DNA from: Nitrospirota bacterium
Lineage (GTDB): Bacteria > Nitrospirota > Thermodesulfovibrionia > Thermodesulfovibrionales > JdFR-88
NCBI GenBank assembly: GCA_021813405.1
Contig: JAKAKS010000022.1
Coordinates: forward strand, 124,001-188,000
Length of the DNA stretch: 64,000 nucleotides
Reading direction: 5' to 3'
Under the pieces are notes generated by a model. That model was given only the letters and a program-made list of their open reading frames with translations. It ran no database searches and was not told the origin of the DNA. The translations under genes were made by a program, and so were the position numbers. How positions within the stretch are numbered: the first letter of the stretch is position 1; each line of letters starts with the position of its first letter. Of this stretch, positions 25,695 through 34,144 are shown in pieces.

Positions 25695-28019
25695 ATGAAA
25701 TTTAAAACAGCAATAGCAAGCGCGGCCCTGGCACTGCTGCTGATGGTGACCAGCGCGTTCGCCGCCGATTTCAGTTATTTCTCATCCGGGGTCCAATTAA
25801 ACGGCTCAGCAGCGGTCGCCAATGCGCCGGAGGGCCAGGTGCACGGGAATGTAAACCTGACACCAGCGCTGATTGACATTACTGGCAATAAGGCCCAGTT
25901 CAGCCCGTACAGGGACATTACCGGCAATGGCGGGTTCTATACGGACATCCATCTTGGCTACGACAGCAACAATTACTGGTGGAAGCTGGACACAACGGAC
26001 CTGGGCTACAAGGATCAGTTCGATCAGCTAAGCGGCGGCCTTTACGGAAGGCTCCAGGGCAAGTTGTACTTCGACCAGATACTGCACAATATCACATTTG
26101 GCGCCATAACCCCGTTTGCCAGCCCCGGCAGCACTAATCTTGTCTCCGGCGATGGGCTGTGGAACGGTTCCAATCCTGTTGGTGAGCCATATCTTAATAC
26201 TTCCACCTGGCACCCGTTTGACTATTCAACCCGCAGGGACCGGATTGGCGGCAGCCTGAAGGTAAACCTGGCGGATGACATTTACGCTGAAGTCAGCGTG
26301 ATGAACGAGCATAAAAGCGGCTTATATCCGATGGGCGGCTATTATATAGAGGTGCCGGCCCCCATAGACTGGTGGACGCAGGACTATGATACAGCAGTGG
26401 TCTACCAGGCCAGGCCCCTGTTCCTAAAAGCCAGCTTCAATTTCAGCGACTTTACCGACAGCCTGCAATCCATTCAATTCCAGGTGCCGCACCAGAGTAC
26501 TGGGTCCAGCTCATTGCTTGCCAGTGGTTTTCTGCAGGACACGCTGACCATGCCCGGGGACAACAAGGATTATAAGGTAGGCCTGGAGGGCTCACTGGAG
26601 CTGCCTTATTACTCACATTTCAACTTTAACGTCAACACCTCCCATGAAACGTCAAGCGCGAATCTGATTTCGCCGGCCCTGGCCAACATCTTCCAGGGCT
26701 CGAACGTTAACCCTGCCAACGACCACTATGTTGTAAGCGAAAGCTCATCTACCTTTGACGGCACGCGCAATGTCACCGACCTGGACTTTGCGCTTACCAG
26801 CAATCCCATGAACTGGTTGTACGGCAGGGTATTTTACAAGTATTACGACTCCAAGAACGACTCGCAGGACGTGGTTGTATTAAACGGCGCCGGCCAGTAC
26901 CTGGACCCGTTTGTTTTCAACTACAATACGAACACCGCCGGCGCAAACCTGGCCTTTACACTGCCGGCGCATTTCCATCTGGACACGGAATACGAGTTCG
27001 TCAAAACGGCCAGGCCGGATACCATATGGAACCTCCCCAACACCAACGACAACGTATATTATGCGGAACTCAGGTGGACCGGGATGGACATGATTACGCC
27101 CAAGGTCTCCTTCCGGGATTTCAACAGGACCGGCGCGGGGATAGGCGTACCATCGCAGAACAGGGCTGACGTTGACTTTACCTCGGCGGATAGTTACGCC
27201 ACTGAAATGGAGTGGTTCAACATAGCGCGCCGGCACACCAAAACCTATAAGGCTGGTGTCGATATAACCCCGAATGATGCGCTGGATGTGGAGCTGGATG
27301 GCCTGTACACCACGGATTACTACCCCAGCACCATCATCGGCGCGCTGTCTTCCAAGACTGCCGAGGCCGATGTGGATGCCAGCTACAAGGTGGCAACTAT
27401 CGGTAAGCTTAACGGTTATTTCGATCTCCAGAACATAAGGAAGGACATATTCTTCAACAACAGCAACCACGGCAATTTTGCGGCAACTTCTCCGGAGACC
27501 ACGTCGAATTACAACACGGACGAGTACGTAAAGGACAACGAGTATGAGTTTGGAGCCGGGGCCGAGATATACCTGATTCCTGACAAGCTCACGTTCAACC
27601 TCCGGTACGACTATATGAACTCCGACGGATTGAATGACGAGACCATTCTCCTCAACGGGGCCCTGGATACACTTGGCGGTGCAAGGCCGCCCTTCCCGGC
27701 GGGAGCCGACAACAACAACATAGACATGCCGTATGATCAGTACAAGCAGTCCTCGGTGAACGGAAAGCTCACGTATAATGTAACGAAAAACCTCGCGATC
27801 ACCGGCGGTGTTGAGTTTGACCATTATACGTACAACGACTCTGCTTTCAACAACTATCAGAACGTGTACTACAACAACAATTACAATCCCGTGGGGCAGG
27901 TCAACAACGGCAACACCACATCCAGCACCTCAGCGGGCCCGTATCTGCTTGGCGGGGCATATGCGTCACCGGGCTTCAACGCGCATGTTGAGTTTGTGAC
28001 GGTGGCTTACAGTTTCTAA
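25695..28019 (+). CDS. MtrB/PioB-family outer-membrane beta-barrel
   Basis: About 774 aa from ATG 25695, which has GAGGGGGG upstream; the longer frame overlaps the cytochrome end. A signal peptide (AIASAALALLLMVTSAFAA) is followed by alternating beta strands rich in Tyr, Asn and Asp throughout. It ends VEFVTVAYSF with the terminal Phe expected of a BAM substrate. Length and coupling to a decaheme cytochrome match the MtrB/PioB sheath. No extracellular MtrC/OmcA-type cytochrome is adjacent, the arrangement of iron oxidisers such as PioAB and MtoAB. An intrinsic terminator follows. Confidence 0.88.
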   Translation: MKFKTAIASAALALLLMVTSAFAADFSYFSSGVQLNGSAAVANAPEGQVHGNVNLTPALIDITGNKAQFSPYRDITGNGGFYTDIHLGYDSNNYWWKLDTTDLGYKDQFDQLSGGLYGRLQGKLYFDQILHNITFGAITPFASPGSTNLVSGDGLWNGSNPVGEPYLNTSTWHPFDYSTRRDRIGGSLKVNLADDIYAEVSVMNEHKSGLYPMGGYYIEVPAPIDWWTQDYDTAVVYQARPLFLKASFNFSDFTDSLQSIQFQVPHQSTGSSSLLASGFLQDTLTMPGDNKDYKVGLEGSLELPYYSHFNFNVNTSHETSSANLISPALANIFQGSNVNPANDHYVVSESSSTFDGTRNVTDLDFALTSNPMNWLYGRVFYKYYDSKNDSQDVVVLNGAGQYLDPFVFNYNTNTAGANLAFTLPAHFHLDTEYEFVKTARPDTIWNLPNTNDNVYYAELRWTGMDMITPKVSFRDFNRTGAGIGVPSQNRADVDFTSADSYATEMEWFNIARRHTKTYKAGVDITPNDALDVELDGLYTTDYYPSTIIGALSSKTAEADVDASYKVATIGKLNGYFDLQNIRKDIFFNNSNHGNFAATSPETTSNYNTDEYVKDNEYEFGAGAEIYLIPDKLTFNLRYDYMNSDGLNDETILLNGALDTLGGARPPFPAGADNNNIDMPYDQYKQSSVNGKLTYNVTKNLAITGGVEFDHYTYNDSAFNNYQNVYYNNNYNPVGQVNNGNTTSSTSAGPYLLGGAYASPGFNAHVEFVTVAYSF

Positions 28020-28045
28020 AAGCGAACGTTTTCTGACTGATTAAG

Positions 28046-28077
28046 GGGGAGGGTGTAAAAACACCCTCCCCTTTTTT
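28046..28077 (+). terminator. Intrinsic terminator of the porin-cytochrome operon
   Basis: An 11-bp perfect stem (GGGGAGGGTGT with ACACCCTCCCC), AAAA loop and six T. It is 27 bases after the barrel stop. Confidence 0.95.
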
Positions 28078-28097
28078 AATGTGTTTGCGGTTGCCCC

Positions 28098-28841
28098 TTA
28101 GGGGCCAGGCTTAAAAAGCGAATCGGGGATAGGCGGGTTGACTTGATAGGACTTAAAAACGGTTTGGGCTATTTTCATGCCGCCAGCATAATATGTTACC
28201 TTGAAGGGAAATACCGCGCCATCAACCTTCCTGAAGTCCGAAAATTCAGAAGACAGGGTGGCAGCCATGCCGGGGCCAAGGACAAAATGACCCGTAACCT
28301 TTACTATCAGGAACCTGCCGGCGTCAACATACGCGTCCATAGGCGGCCCTTCCTTATCGGCTAAATGCAGCACCAGTACCGGCCTTCCGTTCAGGGCCTC
28401 TTTGCCTTTAAAAGTTACCTTGTATGCGTTTTGCAGCAGGCCATATGGGAGGTCAAAATGCTTGTATTGGTAAACCATCGAAAGAAGCCGGTAACCATTC
28501 ACCTTTGAAAGCGGGGCGTTATTCATTGTCCTGTACCCGGTGTCTCCGTTTAATATCCGCGTTTCGGAGGAACGCTGATATCTTGTTTCCACGAAAAGCT
28601 TGCGGGGTCTTTTAAAGAAAAGCCCGTAGCTGCCCCGGTCCTGCCGCATGAATGCGTCTATATGTCCAATGGCATGAACGGCCACGGTCCGCTCAAGTAT
28701 TTTTTTGCCGCCATATGCCTTGATAATCTGCGCCCGGATATACGAAATGCTTTCGCCCTGATTGGCAGCACAAACGGGCTGAATAAAAACCGTGGCCAAG
28801 AGTATGGGCCAAAATATGAGGGCCGGCGTAGCAATCCTCAT
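28098..28841 (-). CDS. Secreted LolA-like/outer-membrane lipoprotein-sorting-fold protein
   Basis: About 247 aa from ATG 28841 (MRIATPALIFWPILLATVF), chosen because a signal peptide then begins at the N-terminus; the longer frame to 28937 adds a basic region without SD. The mature part starts ISYIRAQIIKAYGGKKILE and shows a beta-strand-rich pattern (YRTMNNAPLSKV, VLVLHLADKEGPPMDAYVD, FRKVDGAVFPFKVTYY). This resembles the LolA/LolB/DUF4292-type fold (periplasmic or outer-membrane proteins). Function unknown. It stands alone, convergent to the barrel gene and divergent from the hybrid kinase gene. Confidence 0.62.
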   Translation of the reverse strand: MRIATPALIFWPILLATVFIQPVCAANQGESISYIRAQIIKAYGGKKILERTVAVHAIGHIDAFMRQDRGSYGLFFKRPRKLFVETRYQRSSETRILNGDTGYRTMNNAPLSKVNGYRLLSMVYQYKHFDLPYGLLQNAYKVTFKGKEALNGRPVLVLHLADKEGPPMDAYVDAGRFLIVKVTGHFVLGPGMAATLSSEFSDFRKVDGAVFPFKVTYYAGGMKIAQTVFKSYQVNPPIPDSLFKPGP

Positions 28842-29006
28842 TCTGTTCAATATGCCGCGGCTTGCGGCGGTTTGATTTCCGTGCGTATTAATTTTGGGCC
28901 TCCTGCTGATGGTTTTGAATGGTTCTCCGGTTTCCATTTAATCCGGCTATCGATAGTGTACCAGAATTGTCCTGATTCTTTTACAGTACAAGGCAGGTTG
29001 CAACTA

Positions 29007-29030
29007 TTGCAAAAACCGTTGCAAAAACCG
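29007..29030. repeat. Tandem 12-bp repeat TTGCAAAAACCG x2 in a divergent control region
   Basis: Two exact adjacent copies (29007-29018, 29019-29030). Related GTTGCAA words occur at about 28998 and 29077. The array is bracketed by GGCAGG/CCTGCC arms, so the block could fold or bind a regulator in tandem. It sits between the LolA-like gene and the hybrid kinase gene. Confidence 0.6.
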
Positions 29031-29040
29031 CCCTGCCCGG

Positions 29041-29070
29041 TTGAAATACCACTTGCAGACAGGGTACAAT
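29041..29070 (+). promoter_or_regulatory. Sigma-70-type promoter of the hybrid kinase operon
   Basis: TTGAAA (29041-29046), 18 bases, TACAAT (29065-29070), each one mismatch from consensus. Start near 29077, about 80 bases before the chosen ATG at 29158. The tandem repeats end about 10 bases upstream of the -35. Confidence 0.55.
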
Positions 29071-29157
29071 TAATGCGTTGCAAACAGGAAAAGAAATCAT
29101 GTTTTGCAGTAATGCCCCCCGTATAAGATGTCTTTTTGCCGGCCGGGAAATTCCATC

Positions 29158-31398
29158 ATGAACAGCGCAAGAAAACCCTGCAATACGGAATTGCTGGTGG
29201 AATTCAGGGATGAGATTGCCAGGGAGCAGGTGCGCATCGCGTTTGCGGACCTCCCAACGATGCAGACGGCCTCTTTCATTGTGGCCCTTGTTCTTTCCGG
29301 CCTGGTCCGCAATATTGTTGCCCACGCAAACATTCTGGCCTGGAATTCAATGATTCTGTCGGTTGTAATTGGCAGGGTTGCGCTTTTTTACCGGTTTAAA
29401 CGGGTGCGGGAAGGCGCGTTTGACGGGCAGTACTGGGGCAGGGCATATCTGGGCCTGGCGCTTTTATCGGGCGTGGTCTGGGGGCTTTCCGCATTCATAA
29501 TCTTTCCGGCTGGCAATCCGGCGCTGATATCACTTTTTCTGCTGACGATGTTAAGCCTTTCGGCCTCTACCGTAATATCCCATTCATCGATAAAGCCGGG
29601 CCCCGCCGCATGGGTGGCGCCAACCTTAACTCTGTACGCAATCCGGTGCGCTATGGAGAAGGGCGCTTTTGGGTATCCCGTAAGCTTTTTAATAATTCTT
29701 TACATGATTACCGTGTTGCGCTACGCGGTTGTCAACAACAGGGCCGTTGCCTCCGTTGTCTCGCTGAAGTTTGAAAATCTTGGGCTCCTTAAAGAGCTGA
29801 GGCAGAAAAACGAAACGCTCCAGCGCGCAAACGAGGCCGCCCTGGATGCCAACATGGCGAAGTCACGCTTTCTGGCGATGGTAAGCCACGAACTGCGGAC
29901 ACCGCTGAATGCTATCATAGGTTTCGGGGAGCTGGCCCAGGAGCAGGGCGCCTCCGGCCAGACTGCCCAATACCTCGACATCATAGAAAAATCCGCCATG
30001 CACCTGCTGGAACTGGTAAACGATCTTCTGGACCTGTCACGCATAGAGGCCGGGAAGATGGAGATTGCCGCCGAGGTATTTGACGTGCGGGACCAGATCC
30101 GCTGCCTGGAGGCGGTCTTTGCGCACCAGGCCGCCAGAAAGGGCGTTGCCTTTTCAATTACGGTTGGCGGCGGCACCCCCCCGCAGGTTACAGGCGACCC
30201 TTTGCGCTTGAGACAGGTCTTGTCCAATATAATAGGGAATGCGCTGAAGTTTACGGAAAAGGGCGCGGTGGAAGTAAATGTAACAGCCCATCCGGATGCC
30301 GGGAAGGCCTCAATCTGTTTTGCCGTCCGGGACACGGGGATCGGGATACGGGATGACAAAAAGGCAAGCGTTTTCGAAAGGTTTGCCCAGGCCGACCCGG
30401 ATATAACCAGGCTTTACGGCGGCAGCGGCCTGGGTGCGCCGGTTGCCAGGCAGCTGGCGCGGCTTATGGGCGGAGACATCACCTTTGAAAGCCGGAAGGG
30501 CGAAGGGAGCGTTTTTTACATTACAATTCCCTTTGCGCAGGCAGCCAGCAATGAAGCGCCGGTTTCTACAGACTGCCCGCCGGCCAGCGCAAGGGGAGAT
30601 GCGCGCAAAAACCAGCTGCCGCTTAAAATTCTTGTGGCGGAGGACAACCAGTTCAACCAGCGCTTTATGGTAGATGCCCTTGTTTTAAGAGGCCATGCCG
30701 TTACGCTTGCGGGTGATGGCAAAGAGGCGTTTGAAAGTTATATTCAGGCGGATGGAAGTTTCGATCTGGTATTGATGGATATAATGATGCCGGTGATGGA
30801 CGGCTATGAAGCGGCCCGGAAAATCCGCGAGGCCGGGATGCGCCGCGCCGCACCTTGCCGCACCCCGATGTTCGCGGTAACCGCAAGCAGCGGCAGCGCT
30901 GTCCAAAAACAGTGCCTTGAAGCCGGCTTTGACGGCGTAATCGAAAAGCCGGTTACTTCTGCCAGGCTGGATTATCTTCTTAAAGGCTTTTCCGGGCCTG
31001 AAGACGCCGGGGGTGGATGCTCAGTTGACAGCATTTGCACAAAGACGGCAGCCTGGTATGATGATATTTTTGATTCTGAAATGCTAAAGCCGGTCTCTGA
31101 CAGCCCCGAACGCATGGCCCGCTTTGCCGGCCTTCTGCTTAAGGACCTGGATCGGGGGATGGAACTTCTGCATCAGGCATTGGCCTCTTCAGACCACTTG
31201 GGCATAGCACGGGCGGCCCATGGCCTGAAAGGGGCAACACTGGCCGTTAAGGTTTCACAGGTGAGCGCGCTTGCCGGGGAGCTTGAAACCTATGCAAAAG
31301 AAGGAAATAATGTCAGAATAGAAAATGCCTTTGCAAGGGTGAGGGACGCCTGCGGGCAACTGCAGAGCCGGTTAAGGAAAATGGGGGCGCCGGAATGA
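29158..31398 (+). CDS. Hybrid sensor histidine kinase with receiver and HPt domains
   Basis: About 746 aa from ATG 29158 (an ATG at 29128 in the same frame is possible). Residues 1-200 contain about six hydrophobic helices. HisKA has FLAMVSHELRTPLNAIIGF, and HATPase has an N box (NIIGNALKFTEKG) and DTGIGIRDD. The usual GLGLAI is replaced by GGSGLGAPVARQL. The receiver domain (ILVAEDNQFNQR, Asp in LVLMDIMMPVMDG) precedes a C-terminal HPt domain with His in AAHGLKGATLA. A full phosphorelay in one protein. It overlaps the sigma-54 regulator by 4 bases, so that is its probable final target. Confidence 0.92.
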   Translation: MNSARKPCNTELLVEFRDEIAREQVRIAFADLPTMQTASFIVALVLSGLVRNIVAHANILAWNSMILSVVIGRVALFYRFKRVREGAFDGQYWGRAYLGLALLSGVVWGLSAFIIFPAGNPALISLFLLTMLSLSASTVISHSSIKPGPAAWVAPTLTLYAIRCAMEKGAFGYPVSFLIILYMITVLRYAVVNNRAVASVVSLKFENLGLLKELRQKNETLQRANEAALDANMAKSRFLAMVSHELRTPLNAIIGFGELAQEQGASGQTAQYLDIIEKSAMHLLELVNDLLDLSRIEAGKMEIAAEVFDVRDQIRCLEAVFAHQAARKGVAFSITVGGGTPPQVTGDPLRLRQVLSNIIGNALKFTEKGAVEVNVTAHPDAGKASICFAVRDTGIGIRDDKKASVFERFAQADPDITRLYGGSGLGAPVARQLARLMGGDITFESRKGEGSVFYITIPFAQAASNEAPVSTDCPPASARGDARKNQLPLKILVAEDNQFNQRFMVDALVLRGHAVTLAGDGKEAFESYIQADGSFDLVLMDIMMPVMDGYEAARKIREAGMRRAAPCRTPMFAVTASSGSAVQKQCLEAGFDGVIEKPVTSARLDYLLKGFSGPEDAGGGCSVDSICTKTAAWYDDIFDSEMLKPVSDSPERMARFAGLLLKDLDRGMELLHQALASSDHLGIARAAHGLKGATLAVKVSQVSALAGELETYAKEGNNVRIENAFARVRDACGQLQSRLRKMGAPE

Positions 31399-32783
31399 CG
31401 GCACGGATATTGATAGTTGAAGATAATGCCAGTTCGGCCTTCGCGCTGGAAAGCCGTCTTCATGACCTGGGATACGTGGTAAATACGGCACATTCCGCCG
31501 ATGAAGCCATGGCCACGCTGGCCCAAAAAGAAATCGACCTTGTCATCTCGGACCTTATCATGCCGGGCATGGGCGGGGTGGAGCTGCTTGAGGCGGTACG
31601 TCAAAAAGGCTTTGATATGCCGTTTGTTATCCTTACGGCCCATGGCAGCGTGGAGTCCGCTGTAAAGGCGATTAAAAGCGGCGCGTTTGATTATCTGCAA
31701 AAGGACTGCTCCGAAGATGAGCTGGCCATCATTGTAAGCCGCGCGCTGGAATTTGGCCAGCTTGCCAGGGACAGCCAATTCCGGGAGCATGTGGTCAAGC
31801 GGCATGCCTTCCAGATGATAAGGACAAACTCGCCCGCAATGGCAGAGGCCCTGAGGGCCGCTGAAAAAGTGTCGGCTTCTTCCCGCACTACGGTTTACAT
31901 ATTCGGAGAAAGCGGTGTAGGAAAAGAGGTGCTGGCCAGGTCCATCCACTTTTCGGGCGGCGGCCTGCCATCAAATTTTGTGGCGGTCAACTGCGCGTCG
32001 ATACCGGAGACACTCCTTGAAAGCGAACTCTTCGGCCATGTGAAAGGTGCATTTACCGGGGCCGAAAAGGACCGGCAGGGGAAATTTGCAATGGCCAAAA
32101 AAGGCACTATGCTGCTGGATGAGATCGGGGATATGCCGCTTGCCCTTCAGGCAAAGCTGCTGAGGGTCTGCGAGGAGCGCACATATTGCAGGATAGGTTC
32201 CAACCAGCAGATATCGGCCGACTTCCGCATTATAGCCGCCACCAACCGGGCCCTGGAGGTCCTTGTGCGGCAGGGCAAGTTCAGGGAGGACCTGTATCAT
32301 CGCCTTAATGTGTATCCAATAATAATCCCGCCTCTTCGCGAGCGCAAGGAAGACATCCCCCTGCTTGTGGAGACATTTTTCCCGATCTTCCGTCAGCACC
32401 TGGGCAAACCGATTCCGGGGATTTCCAGCAAGGCCATGAAGGTGCTGATGGCTTACGACTGGCCGGGAAACGTCCGCGAGCTACGAAATTGCCTGGAGCG
32501 AGCCGCCATCCTTGTAAACGATGAGCTGATACGGCCGGAGCACCTGGTGATACATGGGGCTGGGGGCCCAAAGGAGCAGCCTGCCGGCTATAAGGCGTCA
32601 TCAAAAGATACGGAACTGCGTCTTAAGCTTAGCGACGGCGATTTTTCGCTGGAAGCCATCGTTAACAAGGTATTAAAGGAAACACTGAAAAATTGCGGGG
32701 GCAATAAATCCCTGGCAGCCAGCCGGCTTAAAATCAACCGCAAGATGTTCAACAGGAAAGGCATAGAAGAGAGCCGGGGTTGA
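31395..32783 (+). CDS. Sigma-54-dependent response regulator (enhancer-binding protein)
   Basis: 462 aa. Receiver (ARILIVEDNASSAFALE, Asp in LVISDLIMPGMGG), AAA+ domain with Walker A GESGVGKE, sigma-54 loop GAFTGA and the RLNVYPIIIPPLRERKED block. A C-terminal Fis-like HTH (NCGGNKSLAASRLKINRKMF) ends the protein. It starts in an ATGA overlap with the hybrid kinase. A near-consensus sigma-54 promoter lies 320 bases downstream, the most likely target, leading into the DUF11 surface-protein genes. Confidence 0.93.
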   Translation: MTARILIVEDNASSAFALESRLHDLGYVVNTAHSADEAMATLAQKEIDLVISDLIMPGMGGVELLEAVRQKGFDMPFVILTAHGSVESAVKAIKSGAFDYLQKDCSEDELAIIVSRALEFGQLARDSQFREHVVKRHAFQMIRTNSPAMAEALRAAEKVSASSRTTVYIFGESGVGKEVLARSIHFSGGGLPSNFVAVNCASIPETLLESELFGHVKGAFTGAEKDRQGKFAMAKKGTMLLDEIGDMPLALQAKLLRVCEERTYCRIGSNQQISADFRIIAATNRALEVLVRQGKFREDLYHRLNVYPIIIPPLRERKEDIPLLVETFFPIFRQHLGKPIPGISSKAMKVLMAYDWPGNVRELRNCLERAAILVNDELIRPEHLVIHGAGGPKEQPAGYKASSKDTELRLKLSDGDFSLEAIVNKVLKETLKNCGGNKSLAASRLKINRKMFNRKGIEESRG

Positions 32784-33106
32784 TCCGGCGCGTGTGCAGG
32801 CGCGGCGGTCCTGCAAGCCACCCCCTTCTGCCAGCCAGAGTCAGCGCCTATTCCACCGTATCCGTTTTGCCTTCGTAATTTCTGGCCTGGCTGAACAGGC
32901 AACGGCGCGGTGATATTTCGCCGTTTCTTACCGGCATAGCCAGACCTCTGCCGCAACCCCATCCGCTTATTTCCAAACATATAACGCAAGCTTTCCAGTG
33001 ACGGGCATCACATTTTTATGGCCCAAACGGGGCCGCATGGCCGTAAATGGGCCTGAATCGCAGTGCGCCAATTTTACTAACCCTTTGTTTTTACATCATT
33101 TTTCCT
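32784..33106. other. Intergenic region upstream of the sigma-54 promoter
   Basis: About 320 bases with no supported gene. Near its right end, 33020-33053 holds nested inverted repeats (GGCCCA...TGGGCC around GGCC-GCAT-GGCC). These lie about 80-115 bases before the predicted sigma-54 start, the usual place for enhancer sites of NtrC-type activators. Confidence 0.45.
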
Positions 33107-33123
33107 TTGGCATGGCAGTTGCT
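33107..33123 (+). promoter_or_regulatory. Near-consensus sigma-54 promoter
   Basis: TTGGCATGGCAGTTGCT matches TTGGCACG-N4-TTGCT with one change (T for C), GG and GC exactly 10 bases apart. Start predicted near 33134, 40 bases before the ATG at 33174. It lies directly downstream of a sigma-54 activator gene. Confidence 0.85.
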
Positions 33124-33136
33124 TTATTAAAAGCCA

Positions 33137-33150
33137 GTGATTTAAATCAC
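33137..33150. promoter_or_regulatory. CRP/FNR-like palindrome just downstream of the sigma-54 start
   Basis: GTGATTTAAATCAC, a 14-base perfect palindrome that fits TGTGA-N6-TCACA closely when flanks are included. It is centred about 10 bases after the predicted start, a position suited to repression. Its core is identical to the palindrome at 23084-23095. Confidence 0.55.
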
Positions 33151-33173
33151 AAATAAAAACAGTGGAGAGTTCT

Positions 33174-33407
33174 ATGTCACAAAGGGCGGTTGAACAATTC
33201 ATAGGCAGGTTGATTACGGATTCCGACTTTCGCCGCAGAGCGGCCAAGAACATCGCTTTGGTTTGCGAGGAGGAGGGATACAAGCTTTCCAATGCCGAAA
33301 TCCGCATATTGGCCTCGCTTGACTACGAACGCCTTGCGCGGACCGAGGAGTTCTGGCTTGATGACGGCATCAAGAGGTTTACCGTTGGAAGTGGAAAAGT
33401 GCTTTAA
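33174..33407 (+). CDS. Small Os1348/NHLP-leader-like protein
   Basis: 77 aa from ATG 33174 with GGAGAG four bases upstream; a GTG at 33162 would lie inside that ribosome site. The sequence is helical and charged: SQRAVEQFIGRLITDSDFRR, then EEEGYKLSNAEIRILASLDY and a short tail FTVGSGKVL. The N-terminal pattern (xxVExxxGRLxTDxxFR...) resembles Os1348/NHLP-clan small proteins, related to RiPP leader peptides, though no modification enzyme is nearby. It is the first gene after the sigma-54 promoter. It may be a regulator or chaperone-like factor rather than a RiPP precursor. Confidence 0.65.
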   Translation: MSQRAVEQFIGRLITDSDFRRRAAKNIALVCEEEGYKLSNAEIRILASLDYERLARTEEFWLDDGIKRFTVGSGKVL

Positions 33408-33468
33408 AAACAAGGATTAGCACGCATGAATAGCTATTTATTAGATGTATGTACTTTTAATTGAGGGG

Positions 33469-33484
33469 TGTGATATAAATTACA
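33469..33484. promoter_or_regulatory. Second CRP-like site before the first DUF11 gene
   Basis: TGTGATATAAATTACA fits TGTGA-N6-TCACA with one mismatch. It is about 90 bases before the start codon at 33557. No convincing -10 follows, so activation is only a possibility. Confidence 0.4.
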
Positions 33485-33556
33485 GGCTTGAATTTTAAAA
33501 AGAAAACGTTGGGAAAAGGAAAAAAACATTGCATGGAGGGGGAAAGGAGACAAGCT

Positions 33557-34087
33557 TTGGAGAAAAAGCCTTTTTTATCAAACAGAAGTCTGAATTTGCT
33601 TAGAGCCGCTCTGTTTTTAATTGCCGCTGTTATGGTGAGTCCGGCCGCTTCCGGCTGGGCGGCCGTTAAGGGCCCCGTAGCTGTCAAGCTTACGCAGAGG
33701 AAGGTCGTGAAAGGGCCTGGAGGCAAAGAGACCTATACCTCGGCCGCAAAGGCCAGCCCCGGAGATGTTATCGAATATACGGCCGCATATACCAACAACG
33801 GAAAAACCGCGGTCACAAACCTTATGGGCAAGCTGCCGGTGCCGGCTGGCACGCAATACGTCCCCGGCACGGCCAGGCCCGCGAAAGTAATGGCGAGCAT
33901 CGATGGCGAAAAGTTTTTGCCGGTGCCGCTGAAAAGAAAAGTTAGACTACCAAACGGGAAGGAGGCTATACGCGACGTCCCTTACAGCAAATACAAGTTT
34001 TTGGGCTGGAAACTGGGCGAATTGCCGGCGGGGAAGACTGTTACGGTCAGTGCCCGGGTCCGGCTGGTCAGTGCTCCGGGCAAATAG
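33557..34087 (+). CDS. Small secreted DUF11-type protein
   Basis: About 176 aa. I place the start at TTG 33557 (MEKKPFLSNRSLNLL): AAGGAGA lies six bases upstream and a clean signal peptide follows (AALFLIAAVMVSPAASGWA). In-frame ATG 33533 and TTG 33488 are alternatives with poorer context. The mature part is one DUF11-like unit (ASPGDVIEYTAAYTNNGKTA, LPVPAGTQYVPGTA) ending in LPAGKTVTVSARVRLV. DUF11 units are beta-sandwiches of surface or envelope proteins. It is first of four DUF11 genes in a row and may be an accessory or periplasmic partner of the large ones. Confidence 0.78.
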   Translation: MEKKPFLSNRSLNLLRAALFLIAAVMVSPAASGWAAVKGPVAVKLTQRKVVKGPGGKETYTSAAKASPGDVIEYTAAYTNNGKTAVTNLMGKLPVPAGTQYVPGTARPAKVMASIDGEKFLPVPLKRKVRLPNGKEAIRDVPYSKYKFLGWKLGELPAGKTVTVSARVRLVSAPGK

Positions 34088-34144
34088 CCTTCGGCTAATC
34101 CGGAAGCCTGTTTTATATTCATCATTTCAAGTGGAGGATTTATT

